From: Brassica napus | Lineage: Eukaryota; Streptophyta; Magnoliopsida; Brassicales; Brassicaceae | Assembly (NCBI RefSeq): GCF_020379485.1 | Contig: NC_063437.1 | Location: 19,741,726-19,805,725 of the forward strand | Direction: 5' to 3' | DNA: 64,000 nucleotides | Shown: positions 35,394 to 49,101 of the stretch, piece by piece | Numbering within the stretch: the first letter of the stretch is position 1 | How the letters are laid out: every line of letters begins with the position of its first letter | The notes under the pieces: generated by a model | Database searches by the model: none | What the model was told of the DNA's origin: nothing | The model's input: the letters and a program-made list of their open reading frames with translations, nothing else | Translations under genes and position numbers: made by a program

Positions 35394-36382
35394 TTCTCAT
35401 CATGAAAAACACAAATTAATGCTTTAAAATCTGATTTGATTATATAGCTTTGTCCCAATGTTATGTGTTGTTATTCATTCTGTAAACAACTTACGATTGT
35501 TTTTGTTACCAAAGTCTAATAAGTGTTGATCTAATGCATGTTAAGTAATTCAACTGCTGTGTGTTAAATCGACGCCATGTTATGATATAAGTTATATACA
35601 CTCCCAATTAGCATGTTATCAAAATAACTTCGACATTTTAAGATCCACATCAATTATATTGTGTTAACACGTTACTTAACTAAAATTCTGAAATTTTTGG
35701 TTATGTCACAAGTTGACCAGTTTCTCTTAAATAAAACTGATACTACAATACATGCATGTTTTGGATCAAATACAAGTATGTGGATTAAAAATTTCGAAAA
35801 TAATCTCTTTTAATGTATAAGTATACATTGCTTTGCACCGAGCAAAAATATACACGCTTTTGACCATTCACCCCTAGATTGGAATATCCTTGTATTGTTG
35901 AAACGTTAAATGTAAGTTTTACACCCTAGCGGTTATATAAAACCCTTATTGGTTCAAATATATTACCAAATTAATAACTACTATATCTTAACCCGTAAAC
36001 CTACTCATAAGATTTGAATTACTTAGATGAGTTTATTGAAGTTTGGTACATAACAAACAATATCTTTTACATTCGTTTGGTAAGCTAGACGTGGGGATCG
36101 ATCGTTTCAGCACGTCTGCAATAGTATAATACAATATACTTATTTGGTATATTTAAATTATATGCGCTTTTTTTTTGACATTGACTTTAATTAATGTTCT
36201 TATCCCACCGAGAAAAAGTCAACTCATATCTCTCTAAGTTACAAAAAATTGACATTTAGTTATAAAAATTGACATTTCATGTCTTGTTCAAACATCTCAG
36301 GCTTATCTTCTGCTTACTCTTTGATTACCAGGTTTATAAGAAAATACCTATTAAATGCCTTGAATAGCTACTTATTTTTTAC
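35394..36382. other. Intergenic between CASP-like copies 2 and 3
   Basis: AT-rich spacer with no gene recognised. The last few hundred bases before each CASP-like start share a T-rich, AGTCAAC-containing character that may reflect duplicated promoter sequence. Confidence 0.45.
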
Positions 36383-37211
36383 ATGGCACCACCCTTGGTT
36401 TCTCTCAGAGTAGTACTCCTTTCTCTTAGAGTTTTGACTGTGGCTTTCCTTGTCATAACTGTCATCATCCTAAGCACCAACAGCGTCACCATTGTATCTC
36501 AAGGAAACTCATTGAAATTTCATTTCAAAGATGTTTATGCCTATAGGTAACAACACCCTACGAACCTCTTGACTTTTCTTTTCTTCCTTTTTCTTCGGTA
36601 TAGTTTTTATGCAGGTTGATTAGTTTGATTGAGATTAAAACATGTCACAAACCGTTAATTGGGTGGAAGCTTCGTGCGTCGAATGATATGTCAAGAATCA
36701 AGACGTAGTAAACTCATTTATAAGTTTTCTTATGATGATTCACTTAATTGTTATTTTGTTTTCTTGAATGCTTGAAGATACATGTTTTCAGCCGCTATCA
36801 TTGGATTACTTTACGCTGTCATACAACTGTTCTTCTCAATCTCTGAACTCGCCACCAGAACTAAAAACCCTTTCAATTATCAACTGGATTTTTACGGTGA
36901 CAAGGTAAATAAGAATATGCTTTTTTGAACCTATAATCAACAAAGCTTGACTGAAATGTGTTTTCTAATTAATGGTATTTGGACAGATAATATCATATCT
37001 AGTGGCAACTGGTTCGGCGGCTGGATTTGGAGTGACCAAAGATTTAAAAGATACATTTCTAGCATTAGTCGTATTGGATTCGACTGATCCTGTAGATAAG
37101 CTCTTCAGCAGAGGATACGCATCGGCTAGTATGCTTCTCTTTGCTTTCTTCTGCCTCGCTGTTTTATCTGTTTTTTCATCACACACCATTGCCAAACACC
37201 AGTTAAGTTAA
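36383..37211 (+). CDS. CASP-like membrane protein, copy 3 (CASPL4D type)
   Basis: Three exons (36383-36546, 36778-36904, 36987-37211) encode 171 aa. TM1 is VLLSLRVLTVAFLVITVIIL. TM2 lies in AAIIGLLYAVIQLFFSI, with an extracellular loop containing ELATRTKNPFNYQLDFYGDK. TM3 starts at IISYLVATGS, and TM4 is MLLFAFFCLAVLSVFSS. The shared exon structure shows the three genes arose by tandem duplication. Arabidopsis has two genes here as I recall, so one duplication may be lineage-specific. Confidence 0.9.
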
Positions 37212-40200
37212 GTTCCATCATTATTCACTCATACTCTCTTCGATTGGATCATATGGCTTTGTGGCTATGTAATGTGTTGGTGCAATTCTTTAAGCAATTT
37301 GACTTTTTATGGAATCTCAAGTATAGTGCTGGTTCAAGAGAAAATACGGATTAGTTTGTTTTAAAATTCATGATTCCAACACGAATCTAAAAATGTGTAA
37401 AAAACAAACTGAACATTAGTAGTAGTACATATGCAATGACAATATACGTTTCATATAAGCGATTAAGGTGTAAACAATTGCTTTGCTGAAGAGCCAAATT
37501 TGTATTTATTAAAATCAAGAAATGAAAGCACTATGTCCTAGCTTATATATGTCATATGTGCTTTGAGCTACATATCTGACCAAGGCCCAATATAAATATG
37601 AGTAGAATATTTAATTAACCTGAAACAAACCGAACCTAATTGAAATGAAATGATTTTGATTAGGGCTAAAATTATAGTCTTACTAGTTACTACAATCAAC
37701 ACTCTAATTCTACAATGCCCACTTCTATGGATATTTGTATGTAATTAACCATATCCAAATTTGTGAATATCCGAAACAAATCAATACGATTATCAAATCG
37801 AACAGAATATTACAGAAACAGGCAATGTTAGTGGAGAAAAGAATGATATATTAATTGTAAAGCCTAAACCACGAAACCAACCCCAAATAGGACACCAACG
37901 GATATCTGAGACTTGTCTAAGCACTATCTTATCTTTTTTTTCGAAACACTTTTTTTTTTGAAACACGAGCACAATCTTATCTACTCTTTTCTTTTTATAT
38001 TATATATAACATCTTTTCACTCTATATGCATGCTAAACCTTTTCTTAGACAATGTAAGTGATACTTTCCTTTGGCTACTTCGATTTCATAGCCTCAAATG
38101 CTGTCAATTCAAGCAAATACTCTAGATGATATTTTTATGATTAGTTGTCACACAAGAAAATTGATATAAAATTAATTATTTACTGGCGCAGGTGGTGGCA
38201 GGATGAATAAATTTTAGACCCCACTATACCACTTGTTTTGGCGGAGATGCAGATATCATTATTCGGTTATTTCTTCGGTTTTAATTCTTTGAATATATAT
38301 TGTTCTTCTTATAATCATGGAAAGACTCAATTAATCTTTCAATATAAACTAGTAGACTATCACAAATATTGGTTCTTTAAGTTTTTGATATTGTTGTAAT
38401 TTATAAAAGATGCCGTTGAATATCTAGTTTTGAGATATGTTTTGTTGGTTGATGTTTTCTTGTCAATAGCTCTTTTATCGAATAACAATCCCAAAGATAC
38501 AAAAGATAGAATATGATGATGTTTTCTTATCAATAGTTATCTATTACGAATCAACTATCAAATCAGTTGTGCTGCATCATCCGCTACTTGGAAGAGCCAG
38601 TTAATTCGATGTCAACTCAGCTTGCCAAATTTGTCCAATATGGTGGAGGAGAACGACCTATTCACTTCACCTTCTTACATTTTTATGTGTAAGTTCATTG
38701 GTTCTTCGGTTATATGATGTATCACAATTATGGTTTTTTTTACTTGCGCTAAAAGTATATTGAACGTATTTGGATTTTAATTTCACTAACCAATCATCAT
38801 TGTTCATTAACATGACACATCACACATCGTGACACTTGGAACAGGTTAAAAGTACAAAACAAAACGAACTAAAATTTTATTTATCTTAATGTAGAAAAAG
38901 TATAGCATATTGCACTGAAGATGGGAATATATGTCGTCAGGGACGGTTCGCCACATAACATGGCTATGATATACACAATCGGGCTGTCAGGAATTAAACT
39001 CTGTAGCATTCGTCAGATATATATCATATATCTAGATTCCATTATGAGTTTTAATCAAAATACTACTACTATATAGCGATATAGGCTCCAGGTGGAGAGA
39101 ATCATAAAGTGCCAGAAATCCTCAACCACGACGTTGGCCAAAAGTTATTTTGTTTTCTTTCTTCCACATATGATCCGATTCGGATGCATTATGCGGTTAT
39201 CCACTTATTAAATGTGTTATGTGGATATATAATCACATACTCTAAAGTTTTCTGAAGCTCGATTGAAGTTATATTTATTTAATTTAGTGGGTTCAATTAT
39301 TCGTTATACCTGTACATATCTCTTCTTATCACAGTCTACAAATACAAAATTGACACGTATGCACTTGTGTTCCTAAAACGAGACTCATTATCCCCATTTG
39401 TTTGCTGAGTATGATATTCGTCTTACTCTTTTATGATGGTTTTTAATATCTTTTGGTATTTTCTTAAGGAACAATTATTGCAGCTAATACAACTATCTAT
39501 AATTTTACTCAATATCGTTCGCTAACATTATATCTGTTTAATAGTTCGTAATAGAAAAACTAAAAAAGGAAAGTAAACTATTCGATATTTTAATTTATTA
39601 TTGTTATATTAAAATGTACTTATATATGTGCATTTTTATAAAGATTGAAAGGCTACAATACTCAACATGTATATACGAAATCATCAAAATCTATTTTGAT
39701 AAATTAAAAGATGACATACGGATTTGGGATAAAAGGAGCATGCGGACAACTTGATATTCTTTTATGTAATCGGATAACAATTGAGCATAGTCATTTTCTG
39801 TAAGAAAAATATGTGAAATCTATGGAATCTTCAATGGTATTTAAAGCGGTTAAATCCGTGAGTACTCAGTTTCCTTGATTAAAAGAACCAAAGCAAATTG
39901 TTTGAATTTTTATAATTAACAATATGAGTTGATGTTTCCATCATCATCACGACAACCAAATCACTAATATAATTATGTATGTCCTTCTTATAAACCAGGG
40001 ATAATATATAATGATGTTATATTTATTCTATGTAGTGAGAATGGCATATGTAACTATCAGACTCGCATTACTTAGTGGAATCCCTAGAATACCTCCTAAC
40101 CCAAAAGTCATCTTTCAAATTTTAAATTCCCATGAAAAATTACACAAAACCCTAAAAACCGTCCTATAAAACCAACCCCATACCCTCCCACATTTCTCCA

Positions 40201-40261
40201 TCAGCTCTTTCTTACATCACTATTCCTATTTCTCAGTTTATACCAGAGTACGTAGAGATAT
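37212..40261. other. 3-kb intergenic region, no gene recognised
   Basis: AT-rich throughout with no ORF carrying a recognisable domain. No clear terminal repeats seen. The UMAMIT14 promoter must lie near the right end. Confidence 0.5.
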
Positions 40262-42030
40262 ATGGCTTTAAAAACATGGAAGCCATTCCTAACTGTTATT
40301 TCTCTTCAATTCGGATACGCTGGACTATCGATCATAGCGAAATTCGCACTAGATCGAGGCATGAGCCCTCACGTTCTAGCTGCATATCGCCATATCGTTG
40401 CCACAATTTTCATTGCTCCATTTGCTTTTTTCTTGGATAGGTATAGTATTTTCATTTGGTGTAATTAAAATTGTACTATGGTCATGCATGTATGATTTTA
40501 ACGTATTGTGTACGTAAAAGTAAAGCACGTATTTGTATTATAATGTCTACGTATTCTTTACATAGACATCAATATGCTTTCTGAATATTTTGCTTTAATT
40601 TTCTTTTGGAATGAGCAGAAAAGTGAGGCCAAAGATGACGCTGCCCATCTTCTTCAAGATAGCGTTGCTTGGGTTATTGGAGTAAGATTATTTTACTCAT
40701 TTTTGTTTATTTGAACACTTATAAATTCATCTCTTAAGTTTAAAGTACCGACTGTTAAACTATGTTTGTGTTTATATGTTTATAGACCAACAATTGATCA
40801 GAACTTATACTACACTGGAATGAAGTACACTTCCGCAACTTTCACAGCTGCAATGACCAATGTTCTCCCTGCCTTTGCCTTTCTTATGGCATGGATCTTC
40901 AGGTAATTAAACACACAGCTTTTTTTTCCTTTGTGGTTTAGTTTTTTTCCAGTTTGAATTTTCTGGACTAAAGGATCAATAAATTTGATGTGTAGACTAG
41001 AGAAGGTTAACATCAGGAAAATACACAGCCAAGCCAAGATTCTAGGGACAGTGGTGACAGTTGGTGGAGCAATGCTTATGACTGTTGTGAAAGGACCTTT
41101 AGTTCCATTGCCTTGGGTTAATCCTAACGATAGTCATCAAGACTCATCTAATCCCGGTGTCACACCAGATCTTACAAAAGGCGCACTCCTCATCGCTATC
41201 GGTTGCATCTGCTGGGCCGGTTTTGTCAATCTCCAAGTAACTTTAAAACCAAGATTTAAATTCAAATATATATATTGGAACCGGTTATTGAACTTAGCCA
41301 CTCAATTGATGATTGGTTAAATATATTCAGGCGATCACGCTTAAATCGTACCCGGTAGAGCTGTCCTTGACGGCTTACATATGCTTAATGGGATCTATTG
41401 AAAGCACTATTGTGGCACTTTTTATTGAAAGGGGAAATCCTTCTGCTTGGGCTATTCAACTGGATTCCAAATTACTAGCCGCGGTTTATGGTGTAAGCTT
41501 ATTATACTATTAAATAATCTAGGGTTTGATTCGGGTTATATATACATATCAAATTAAATGATCTTACTGTGATATGATATGATGCAGGGAGTAATATGTT
41601 CAGGTGTTGGTTACTACGTTCAAGGAGTAATAATGAAAACTCGAGGACCGGTGTTTGTGACTGCCTTCAATCCACTGAGCATGGTCATCGTTGCGATTTT
41701 GGGTTCTATAATTCTTGCTGAGGTTATGTACCTTGGAAGGTACGTAAGCTTTTGAAGCTCTAATGACTTTTCAAAAATCTCAATAACCCAACTATACATC
41801 AAAATAATTTATGTAGGATTCTTGGAGCAATAGTGATAGTTCTTGGGCTCTATTCCGTTTTGTGGGGCAAAAGCAAAGACGAACCATCTAATTCATTTTC
41901 AGACATGGACATAGAGCTCCCACGTAGTACTCCACAAGTTGTGACATTCTCGTTGAATGCAAACACGGAAACGGACACCATGGATGCAAGTGTTGTGACC
42001 TCGAGGCATAACACCAATGAATCAGTCTAA
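40262..42030 (+). CDS. UMAMIT14: UMAMIT14-type amino-acid exporter (WAT1/MtN21 family)
   Basis: Seven exons (40262-40440, 40619-40681, 40786-40902, 40996-41236, 41331-41492, 41588-41739, 41817-42030) encode 375 aa. UMAMITs are plasma-membrane facilitators with ten TM segments made of two EamA repeats. UMAMIT14 exports amino acids from root phloem and in seed coat. The first EamA repeat covers about 10-140 (FLTVISLQFGYAGLSIIAKF, YYTGMKYTSATFTAAMTNVLPAF) and the second about 185-320 (GALLIAIGCICWAGFVNLQ, NPLSMVIVAILGSIILAEVM). A hydrophilic C-terminal tail follows. Length is within a residue or so of what I recall for At2g39510, and synteny supports that ortholog. Confidence 0.93.
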
Positions 42031-43001
42031 AATAAACAAAGCACTAACGGCGATTATAAAATATAATAAACGTAAACAATGAGTCCGATTTCGAAATACC
42101 GGATCGGTACTGATTGGTAGAGTCAAGAGTGATGATGTTATTGTATTGCTAATTTTGGCTTTGTTAAATTTTGTATCCGGCTAATAATATATGAAATGTT
42201 TTGCATTATTAAAAGTACTTGATACGAATAATTAATCTGTACTGCTTTTGAGTTCTTGAATTATGTAACAAATCTTCAGTCTCTTGTGGGTTTCCTACGT
42301 ATATTTCCAACAGATGGACAAGAAATCTGCAACATATACATCTGTGTAATATAAACAATTGCTTTATGTTTCTTTCTTTGCATACGTAATCTGCAAAAAG
42401 TTATCGAAAAGTATATGCTTTAGAGCACGAGCGTGATGTAATGCGGTGGTGGGTAATGGAGCATAATGGATCTAATCAACAATTTCTTTTTTGAATCGGG
42501 ACGTGTTTTGGAGATTCTTTATATTGCGGTTTCTGATCGCCACATAAGAAAAGCATCTTCGTGAGAGAGATAGTTTTGTACTTGATCTTGATGTGTCAGC
42601 TTTTGTAATTTTGTTATGTAAAGGCTTCAGATTTCTGGAGAGCATTCAATGAATGGTGCTGTTTTCTTCGAATATTCTTAGTCAGTCATTTCAAGATCCT
42701 TTCATCATCCTACTTGATGACAACGATTTTAAGTATTAAAAAAAAGCAAATAATCTTCCAGAAAACAATAGAAAATAAGAACAGATTGTCTGAAAAAGAC
42801 GCTCTCTACCCCTATCTCTGGTTTCTCTAAATAACTATAGATCTTAAAAGCAATAAGATTGTGTATGTCGGTGGTTAAACGCACCGTTTTTGTGTGTCAC
42901 ATGTATATATACTAAGCGTAATCTAATATGTGGTATATCCCCTATAAAAGAAAGCGTGAAAAAGATAGAACCCTAATTTATTTCGCCATCTGTTTCAAAC
43001 A
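42031..43001. other. Intergenic, no gene recognised
   Basis: UMAMIT14 3' UTR followed by AT-rich spacer. TATATATAC elements near 42904-42912 lie upstream of the F-box gene. Confidence 0.5.
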
Positions 43002-44159
43002 ATGACTACTATCTCTGATCTTTCCCGAGATTTGATCGGGGAGATACTCTCGAAAGTTCCGATTACTTGTGTTGGAAAAGTAAGATGCACTTGCAAAAGA
43101 TGGAATGCTTCAACGAGAGATAGGCTAGTTGGAAAAGCAGGAGCTAAGCAGTCTATGGGGTTCATGATGATGGATTATAAGGTTTGTTCAGCGAGAATCA
43201 ATCTCAACGGAATACTCAAGGACGAGGAAGGCTCTGTTGTTGGTCCAATATCTATAAAACCGATTGATAAGCTCAATGAAATTGAGATATCTAAAGTGTT
43301 TCACTGCGACGGCTTGTTGTTATGTGCGACGAGGCTATTGGTTTGGAACCCGTATCTAGGACAAACCAAGTGGATCCAGCCCAAAAAAGCTTACCACAGG
43401 CTGGACAGGTATGCTCTCGGATACGATAAAAACAAGAAATCCTACAAAATATTGAGGTTTGTGGATGATCAGTACTTGCCCACATACCTTTTTGAGTTCG
43501 AAATCTACGATATGAACTCTAACTTGTGGAGGGCTCTTGATGTCACTCCCGACTGGGATATCGAGTATTTTCGACCCGGCTTGACAGTGAAGGGAAACAC
43601 TTACTTTTTCGCTAAACAAAAAGTAATATTTGAAGAAGGCGCAAATGAAGCAGACGGAGATGTGGATGATTTCTTGGTTTCTTTTGATTTTACAAAAGAG
43701 AGATTTGGACCACATCTACACGTGCCGTTTCACTCTCATCTCCATGAAGACACCGTGGCTCTATCGAGTGTCGGAGAGAATAAGCTTGCAGCCTTGTATC
43801 AGTCCGAGGATATAAATGCAATGGAGATATGGGTTACAACTAAGATTGAGCCCCATATGGTGGCATGGAGCAAGTTGTACTTCTTAGCGGTTAATAATAT
43901 GATCCCTCTCATTGGTGCAAGTTTCTTCATTGACGAGGAAAAGAAACTTGCAGTGGTTTTCGCTTTAGATATACATGGTCGCTACAAAAGAGCTTGCATC
44001 ACTGGAGAGAATGGGTATTTTAAACAAGTGGATCTCGGAGAAGTTGCTGTGAATTCTGATGACGAAGATCCCTACTGTTTCCCAGTCTGCTCTTACGTCC
44101 CAAGTTTGGTTCACATCAACCAAGGCCTAGTTCTATCGGGAAAAAGGAAAGAACGTTAA
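43002..44159 (+). CDS. F-box protein with F-box-associated (FBA_1) region
   Basis: A single-exon gene of 385 aa. The F-box is at residues 1-45 (LSRDLIGEILSKVPITCVGKV, then CKRWNAST), the site that binds ASK/SKP1 in SCF ubiquitin ligases. The FBA_1-type region follows, with the family hallmarks FHCDGLLLCATRLLVWNPYLGQ, YALGYD and YKILRF, and a C-terminal WSKLYFL segment. The FBA region normally binds the substrate, which is unknown. It sits after UMAMIT14, as does an F-box gene (At2g39490) in Arabidopsis by my recollection. FBA genes evolve fast, so one-to-one orthology is unsure. No frameshift. Confidence 0.92.
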   Translation: MTTISDLSRDLIGEILSKVPITCVGKVRCTCKRWNASTRDRLVGKAGAKQSMGFMMMDYKVCSARINLNGILKDEEGSVVGPISIKPIDKLNEIEISKVFHCDGLLLCATRLLVWNPYLGQTKWIQPKKAYHRLDRYALGYDKNKKSYKILRFVDDQYLPTYLFEFEIYDMNSNLWRALDVTPDWDIEYFRPGLTVKGNTYFFAKQKVIFEEGANEADGDVDDFLVSFDFTKERFGPHLHVPFHSHLHEDTVALSSVGENKLAALYQSEDINAMEIWVTTKIEPHMVAWSKLYFLAVNNMIPLIGASFFIDEEKKLAVVFALDIHGRYKRACITGENGYFKQVDLGEVAVNSDDEDPYCFPVCSYVPSLVHINQGLVLSGKRKER

Positions 44160-45135
44160 GTTCATTTTTATAAGTGCCGTGTTTGTTTCCGCATATCATC
44201 TCCTCTTTGTTTTCTTTTGCCTTTTGTCATCTTCTTTGAACAAGACTTGGTCAAATTACTTATATTTATTTTGTTTCTATTTTCATTTACTACTGGTATT
44301 GAAGTCTTGACCAAGTATTTATTGATCACAAAACAAGCATGCTTTTGCACAACCCGTAGCTAAATCTTGATTTACCTTTTGAGAACAAGACAAGAGCAAC
44401 TGAAAGATGGAGCTTACCAAATTACCAACTACTCCGACCAAGGCTAAACACGACTAGAATTAATGCACCAATAACAGAATATACAAGCAACCTAAAACAA
44501 CACATATGATTATCATGTATTGGTCAAAGTTGATGAATCTGGAGATGATGGAAAAATGGGTTTCGAAAGCTCACCAAACCTTTAATTGGACGAGAGAGAC
44601 AGCTTCTACGGCGTTGGGGCTTTAAAACGCATATACATATGTCACATTAAGGTTAAGATATGGAAGTTCAGAGTTGTTCCAGATAATTCCAACGATTTTT
44701 AGAGATATATTTGCTAAAAACAAAATTTTCCATGCTTTTGCACTTTAGTCCATGTACTTCGTCTATTTTACAAATTTAACTTCTATCTTTTGAACTGTTC
44801 ACAAACTTTCTTGAAATTCAAGAATTTAAAACTTTCAGATAGATCATTTTAATCAAAAATTGGATTCTACTTATTCTTGTAATTTCGGGTGTTACAAGAA
44901 GTCTACTAAACCATGATGCACTAATTTTTTTAATTATGTACTAATTAGAGAAGTCAGCTATACAAACTGATAAATTTGGTAAGATTTAGTATTTCACCAA
45001 TTATGTTTATGTTTCTGTATGCTAAATTCAAATAAAGTTATAGATTATAAGATTTATTTTTTAGCTTAAAGTTGTATTTTTCATTGGTTATATTTCCTTC
45101 CAAAAGTAAAGTAAGATATATATTATTAAACTGAT
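44160..45135. other. Intergenic, no gene recognised
   Basis: AT-rich sequence leading into the copia fragment. Confidence 0.5.
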
Positions 45136-45475
45136 AAATTTGGATGCATCTACTATATCCTGAATGATAAAGATCAGCTTGGAAAATTTGACTCCTAGGA
45201 GTGATGAAAGAATATTCTTCGGATACTCGACCAACAGCATCACATACCGGATTTACAACAAGAGAACTTTCTACTTAGGAGATGCTGTGAATTTGGTGTT
45301 CGATGACAATCAAAACATGTTACTGGAACCAGTTGAATCTCAACAAGAGGAAAAAGAACCCACGATAAATGAGTCTAAAGCAGAAAATGCAAGTGATGAT
45401 GTGTCTTGCGAAGCTGAAGTGGATAAAAAAGATCAAGGCTTGTGGCCCAGGGATATTCTCAAACTGAACTAAATG
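45136..45475 (+). mobile_element. Ty1-copia pol fragment (decayed)
   Basis: Translation gives a piece of copia integrase C-terminal region: ILNDKDQLGKFDS in one frame, then RSDERIFFGYSTNSITYRIY in the next, so a frameshift separates two matching halves. In full elements this reads through to the SDEGIFLGYS motif. The following ~70 codons are acidic, as in the hinge before reverse transcriptase. No LTRs found nearby. Confidence 0.75.
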
Positions 45476-46747
45476 ACTTTGATGAAATATTTGTACCAGT
45501 AGTTCGTCTTGAATCCATACGACTCTTATTATTGTAGTTGTAAAAGTTATTGTTTCAAAAAATATAAAGTTTTTTTTTTGTTTTGTATGTTAGATTCAAA
45601 AATTTATATATACATATCTTATTGTAATTGTTTTATTCTTATTTAAGCTTAAAATATTACTTCAAAAAATTTATCTGTTTTGAAACAATTTTAAGTATTG
45701 TTAGATATGCACATTTTCAAGATCATAAGAATCATGCATCAGATTTCATTAGCAGATTTCATCAGTAAACTTCTCGAGAAAACTTTTCAACAGACTTCCC
45801 GAGAATTTTTTTTACCAAAAAGTCAACTAAAATAATATTCAAACATAAAAAAGGTTTATGTCTTCCTATCAATTTTGCGTAATTTAGATAATAGTAAGAT
45901 ATAATTATTACACACAAATTTATAATAAAATAACAAAGTTCCAACATATTACACTTTTAATATCAAATAAGTCCAGACACAAAAAATAATTATACAAAAA
46001 TTTAGACATTTGACCTCCAAAGTTTACTAAAACATGAATACATGTAAATTAACAAGAAAAACTTAAAATTTTAATTGTATATATAGAACAAATGCAAGTT
46101 TCTAAAACTAACGGAGAATTTTTCATAAGAAGTATGTTCTCATTAGCTAAAACATAAATAAACATGAAGGTTGCTAATCTCAAACATATATGAAAAAATA
46201 AGTTATAAATTTTAGTCATGAACACCAATAATAACAAATACACATGAATCAACAAGAAAATTTTGATATAGAAAAACGCTCTGAACCAAACCAAAATAGA
46301 GACATGTTTAATATGGTAGATACTTTTCTATAATCAAAATACTGGAAAAAAGTGAACCTAGGAGTGGATGTTTGAGTATCAATACGGATTGTAAGAGATT
46401 TGTGATTATCTCCAATATAGATAAACTCAAAACCCAAAGAGGTGAGTTAACCAATTCATCCGACTTTCACATAAGCATGCAACTAAAATTAAGGTTCATT
46501 GATTAATATGTTTTTTTATTCCTACTTACAATTAAAAATACAATTATTTTGATTTACTTTCATTTTCCATATGTTAAACAAATATCATAGTTTGGCGCCA
46601 CTAGATTAACTATCTAGTTCTTGTTACGTTTTTAGGCGCTATACATCCAATTACCTCTTATAGGTTAAATAATGATTCATATAAAACTGTTTCTTGACGC
46701 TCAAATCTCTCTCACTAGTTCTTCTCTCTCCCTCACACATATCGAAA

Positions 46748-46790
46748 ATGGCATCAGTCAATTTTCAAGTTATCGCAGTTTTGAACCAAG
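46748..46790 (+). pseudogene. Possible first exon of a lost gene
   Basis: ATG at 46748 starts MASVNFQVIAVLNQ and runs to a good donor (CAAG/GTACGC). The next plausible acceptor at 47208 leads to a stop within two codons. Upstream lie an E2F-like TTTGGCGCC at 46591-46599, a CATATAAAAC box near 46679 and a CT-rich leader. This looks like a promoter and first exon whose remainder is gone. It could also be chance. Confidence 0.2.
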
Positions 46791-48069
46791 GTACGCAAGC
46801 TTCTTGGATTCGAATGATTGTTAGTTTTCTAGATATCAAAACCCTATTTGTAATTGTTCTTGAACATCAAGAAATCTTCAGACGAGTTATACTGTTCATG
46901 AGGATCTTAGTAATGTTTTGTTCATGTACCATTTGTTTGGTAACTTTGTTTCTTGGATTCGAATGATTGTTAGTTTCTAGGTTTCAAACTGCAACGGTTC
47001 TTGTTTTCCAGTTTTCTAGGTTGATTTCTTGATTCACTCGAGTATTAAAGTATAATGTTCATAAGAATACTCTTTTATCGTTCCATATTTTCTGTTTTTT
47101 GAAACTCATTGTTTGGAATGTGAATCGAAACTCATACTCTTGATGAGATTTATGCGTTAGCAAATTATATATGTCTACTCACATTTTCTGATGTATTATC
47201 TTTTGCAGAGGTTTAATAAGTCTTAAACGTCTCACACGAGAGGTGGCTCAATGGTGAAGAACTGAATGTTTTGTTTCATAATCATGCACTACTATTCAAA
47301 AAGTCTTGGAAGCTTTTCATGACGATTGGCAAAGCGCCAATGAAATACTGGTTTTGTCAATTTCAATTACTCATTCACGCAGAGCCCAACGTTTCTCAGG
47401 GAAACAATAAGCAAATTTTGCGATTTTCAAGACATTATATGATTTAGTCTAGTGTACCCAGTTCTTGAAACTTATGAGTTGCTTTCCAACTAATGTTACC
47501 GTAGTTGAAACATAATTAGTGCATCCAGTTATCTTAATAGCTTAATAAATAAAAAATGAAATAAATCTGTTTTACATAGTTATTATTTAAAATACTAAGG
47601 GGTATACGCATCTAGTTTAACAGAGTTTAAATCTAAAAAAAAATCCACAAAATGATGATTCTAAATTTTATTTTAATATCTACTATTATTTTGATATGGT
47701 ATTTATAAATCTTATTTAAAATATTTTGTTATTCAATGAATGATTTAAACCCGATTTTCATAATCAAGTATTATTCAACTTCATATGAATTAAAAACTCT
47801 TTGTATTTAAAATTGATTTCATGTGGAGTCTCATGAACAAATTATTGAAATCAAAATCCAAAGAATACAACAAATATTTTAGAATTCAACAACTAAAAAC
47901 TATTTAAAATTTAAAATTTAATAGATTACAAAACATTGGAAATTGTTATTTAAGCATTATTGAATAACACCCCCATATATATTTATCAACAAAAAATATT
48001 TAACCACGTTTATTTGCATTTATAGGCTAGGCTAAATATATAGCCTTTTGAAAAAAATTATTTTCAATT

Positions 48070-48102
48070 CTCTCTCTCTCTCTCTCCCCCTCTCCCTCTC
48101 TC
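48070..48102. repeat. CT-rich simple repeat
   Basis: (TC)n followed by C-rich interruptions, directly upstream of a short ATGCCTGACG frame that ends after 18 codons. Confidence 0.85.
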
Positions 48103-49037
48103 ACGATCGGCAAGATGCCTGACGTTAATCTCCGGTCCATCGCCGGAAAACGCTTGAAAGTACTAAAATAGTTCAAGATTTTACATGGGTCCAATGTGAA
48201 AGACTCGCTCCATTCTCAAGTTTATTTCATGGATTTGTAACGGGTCTTTTAGAGTTTAGTTTCAATGATTTTTAGGAAATACAATTTGAGTAGTATAGAC
48301 TCATGGCTCATATTAAAAACTTGTCTACATTTTAGGTGTACAGTTAAGGCTTATGTTAGCATCTTATTCTCGAAAAATCTATTAATTGGATTGAAATACT
48401 TAAATAGTTCAAGTTCATGTTCTCAAGATGGTTTATAATGATTATATATATATAATTTGTTATAGGTTAAGATATATATCATCTTCAAGTCTTGAATAAT
48501 ATTTATATTGATCACATATATAAGCATGATTTTCATAACCCTCATATTATTTTAAGCGATTTTCTATCGCTTGTTACAACTAAATCTGGATTTACCAATG
48601 AAATGTTTTTGTATATCAAGAGAAACTAGATCTTGATGTGCGGATATTAATTTTCTGTTTTAGTTTTTTTAATTTGTATTAAATGATGTATTTGTAATAT
48701 TTGGCCACTTTACATTGACTAAGTCATGATTTTTGTGTGTGTTAAACCATATATTGTATATATTCCATATCATATAAACAAGTTCAACATATATATTTAA
48801 TTTGAGATGATAATTATTATTAGGAAACAAAATATAGATAATATATTATTTTCTTAAATATAATAGCTAACGAAAATCATGGCTATAGTTTGGATGCTAA
48901 ATATTTACAATATCACTCTTTTAGTATAAACAGTTCCTGAATTGAAGGAGAAATTTTATTTGGAAACATATTATTTAATTTAGTAATATCTAATATATAA
49001 ATTGGTTGGGTACGTTTTACTTTTTACAGTAAAACAT

Positions 49038-49101
49038 CTATAAATTAATAATGTTGGGACTTTAAATTTTTATTAATTTATAGAGATATTAATTTATAAA
49101 A
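49038..49101. repeat. Small AT-rich inverted repeat
   Basis: CTATAAATTAATAA is mirrored by TTATTAATTTATAG across a short spacer with GTTGGGACTTT. I recall the same arrangement as a dispersed repeat in Brassicaceae genomes, but the family is not identified. Confidence 0.45.
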
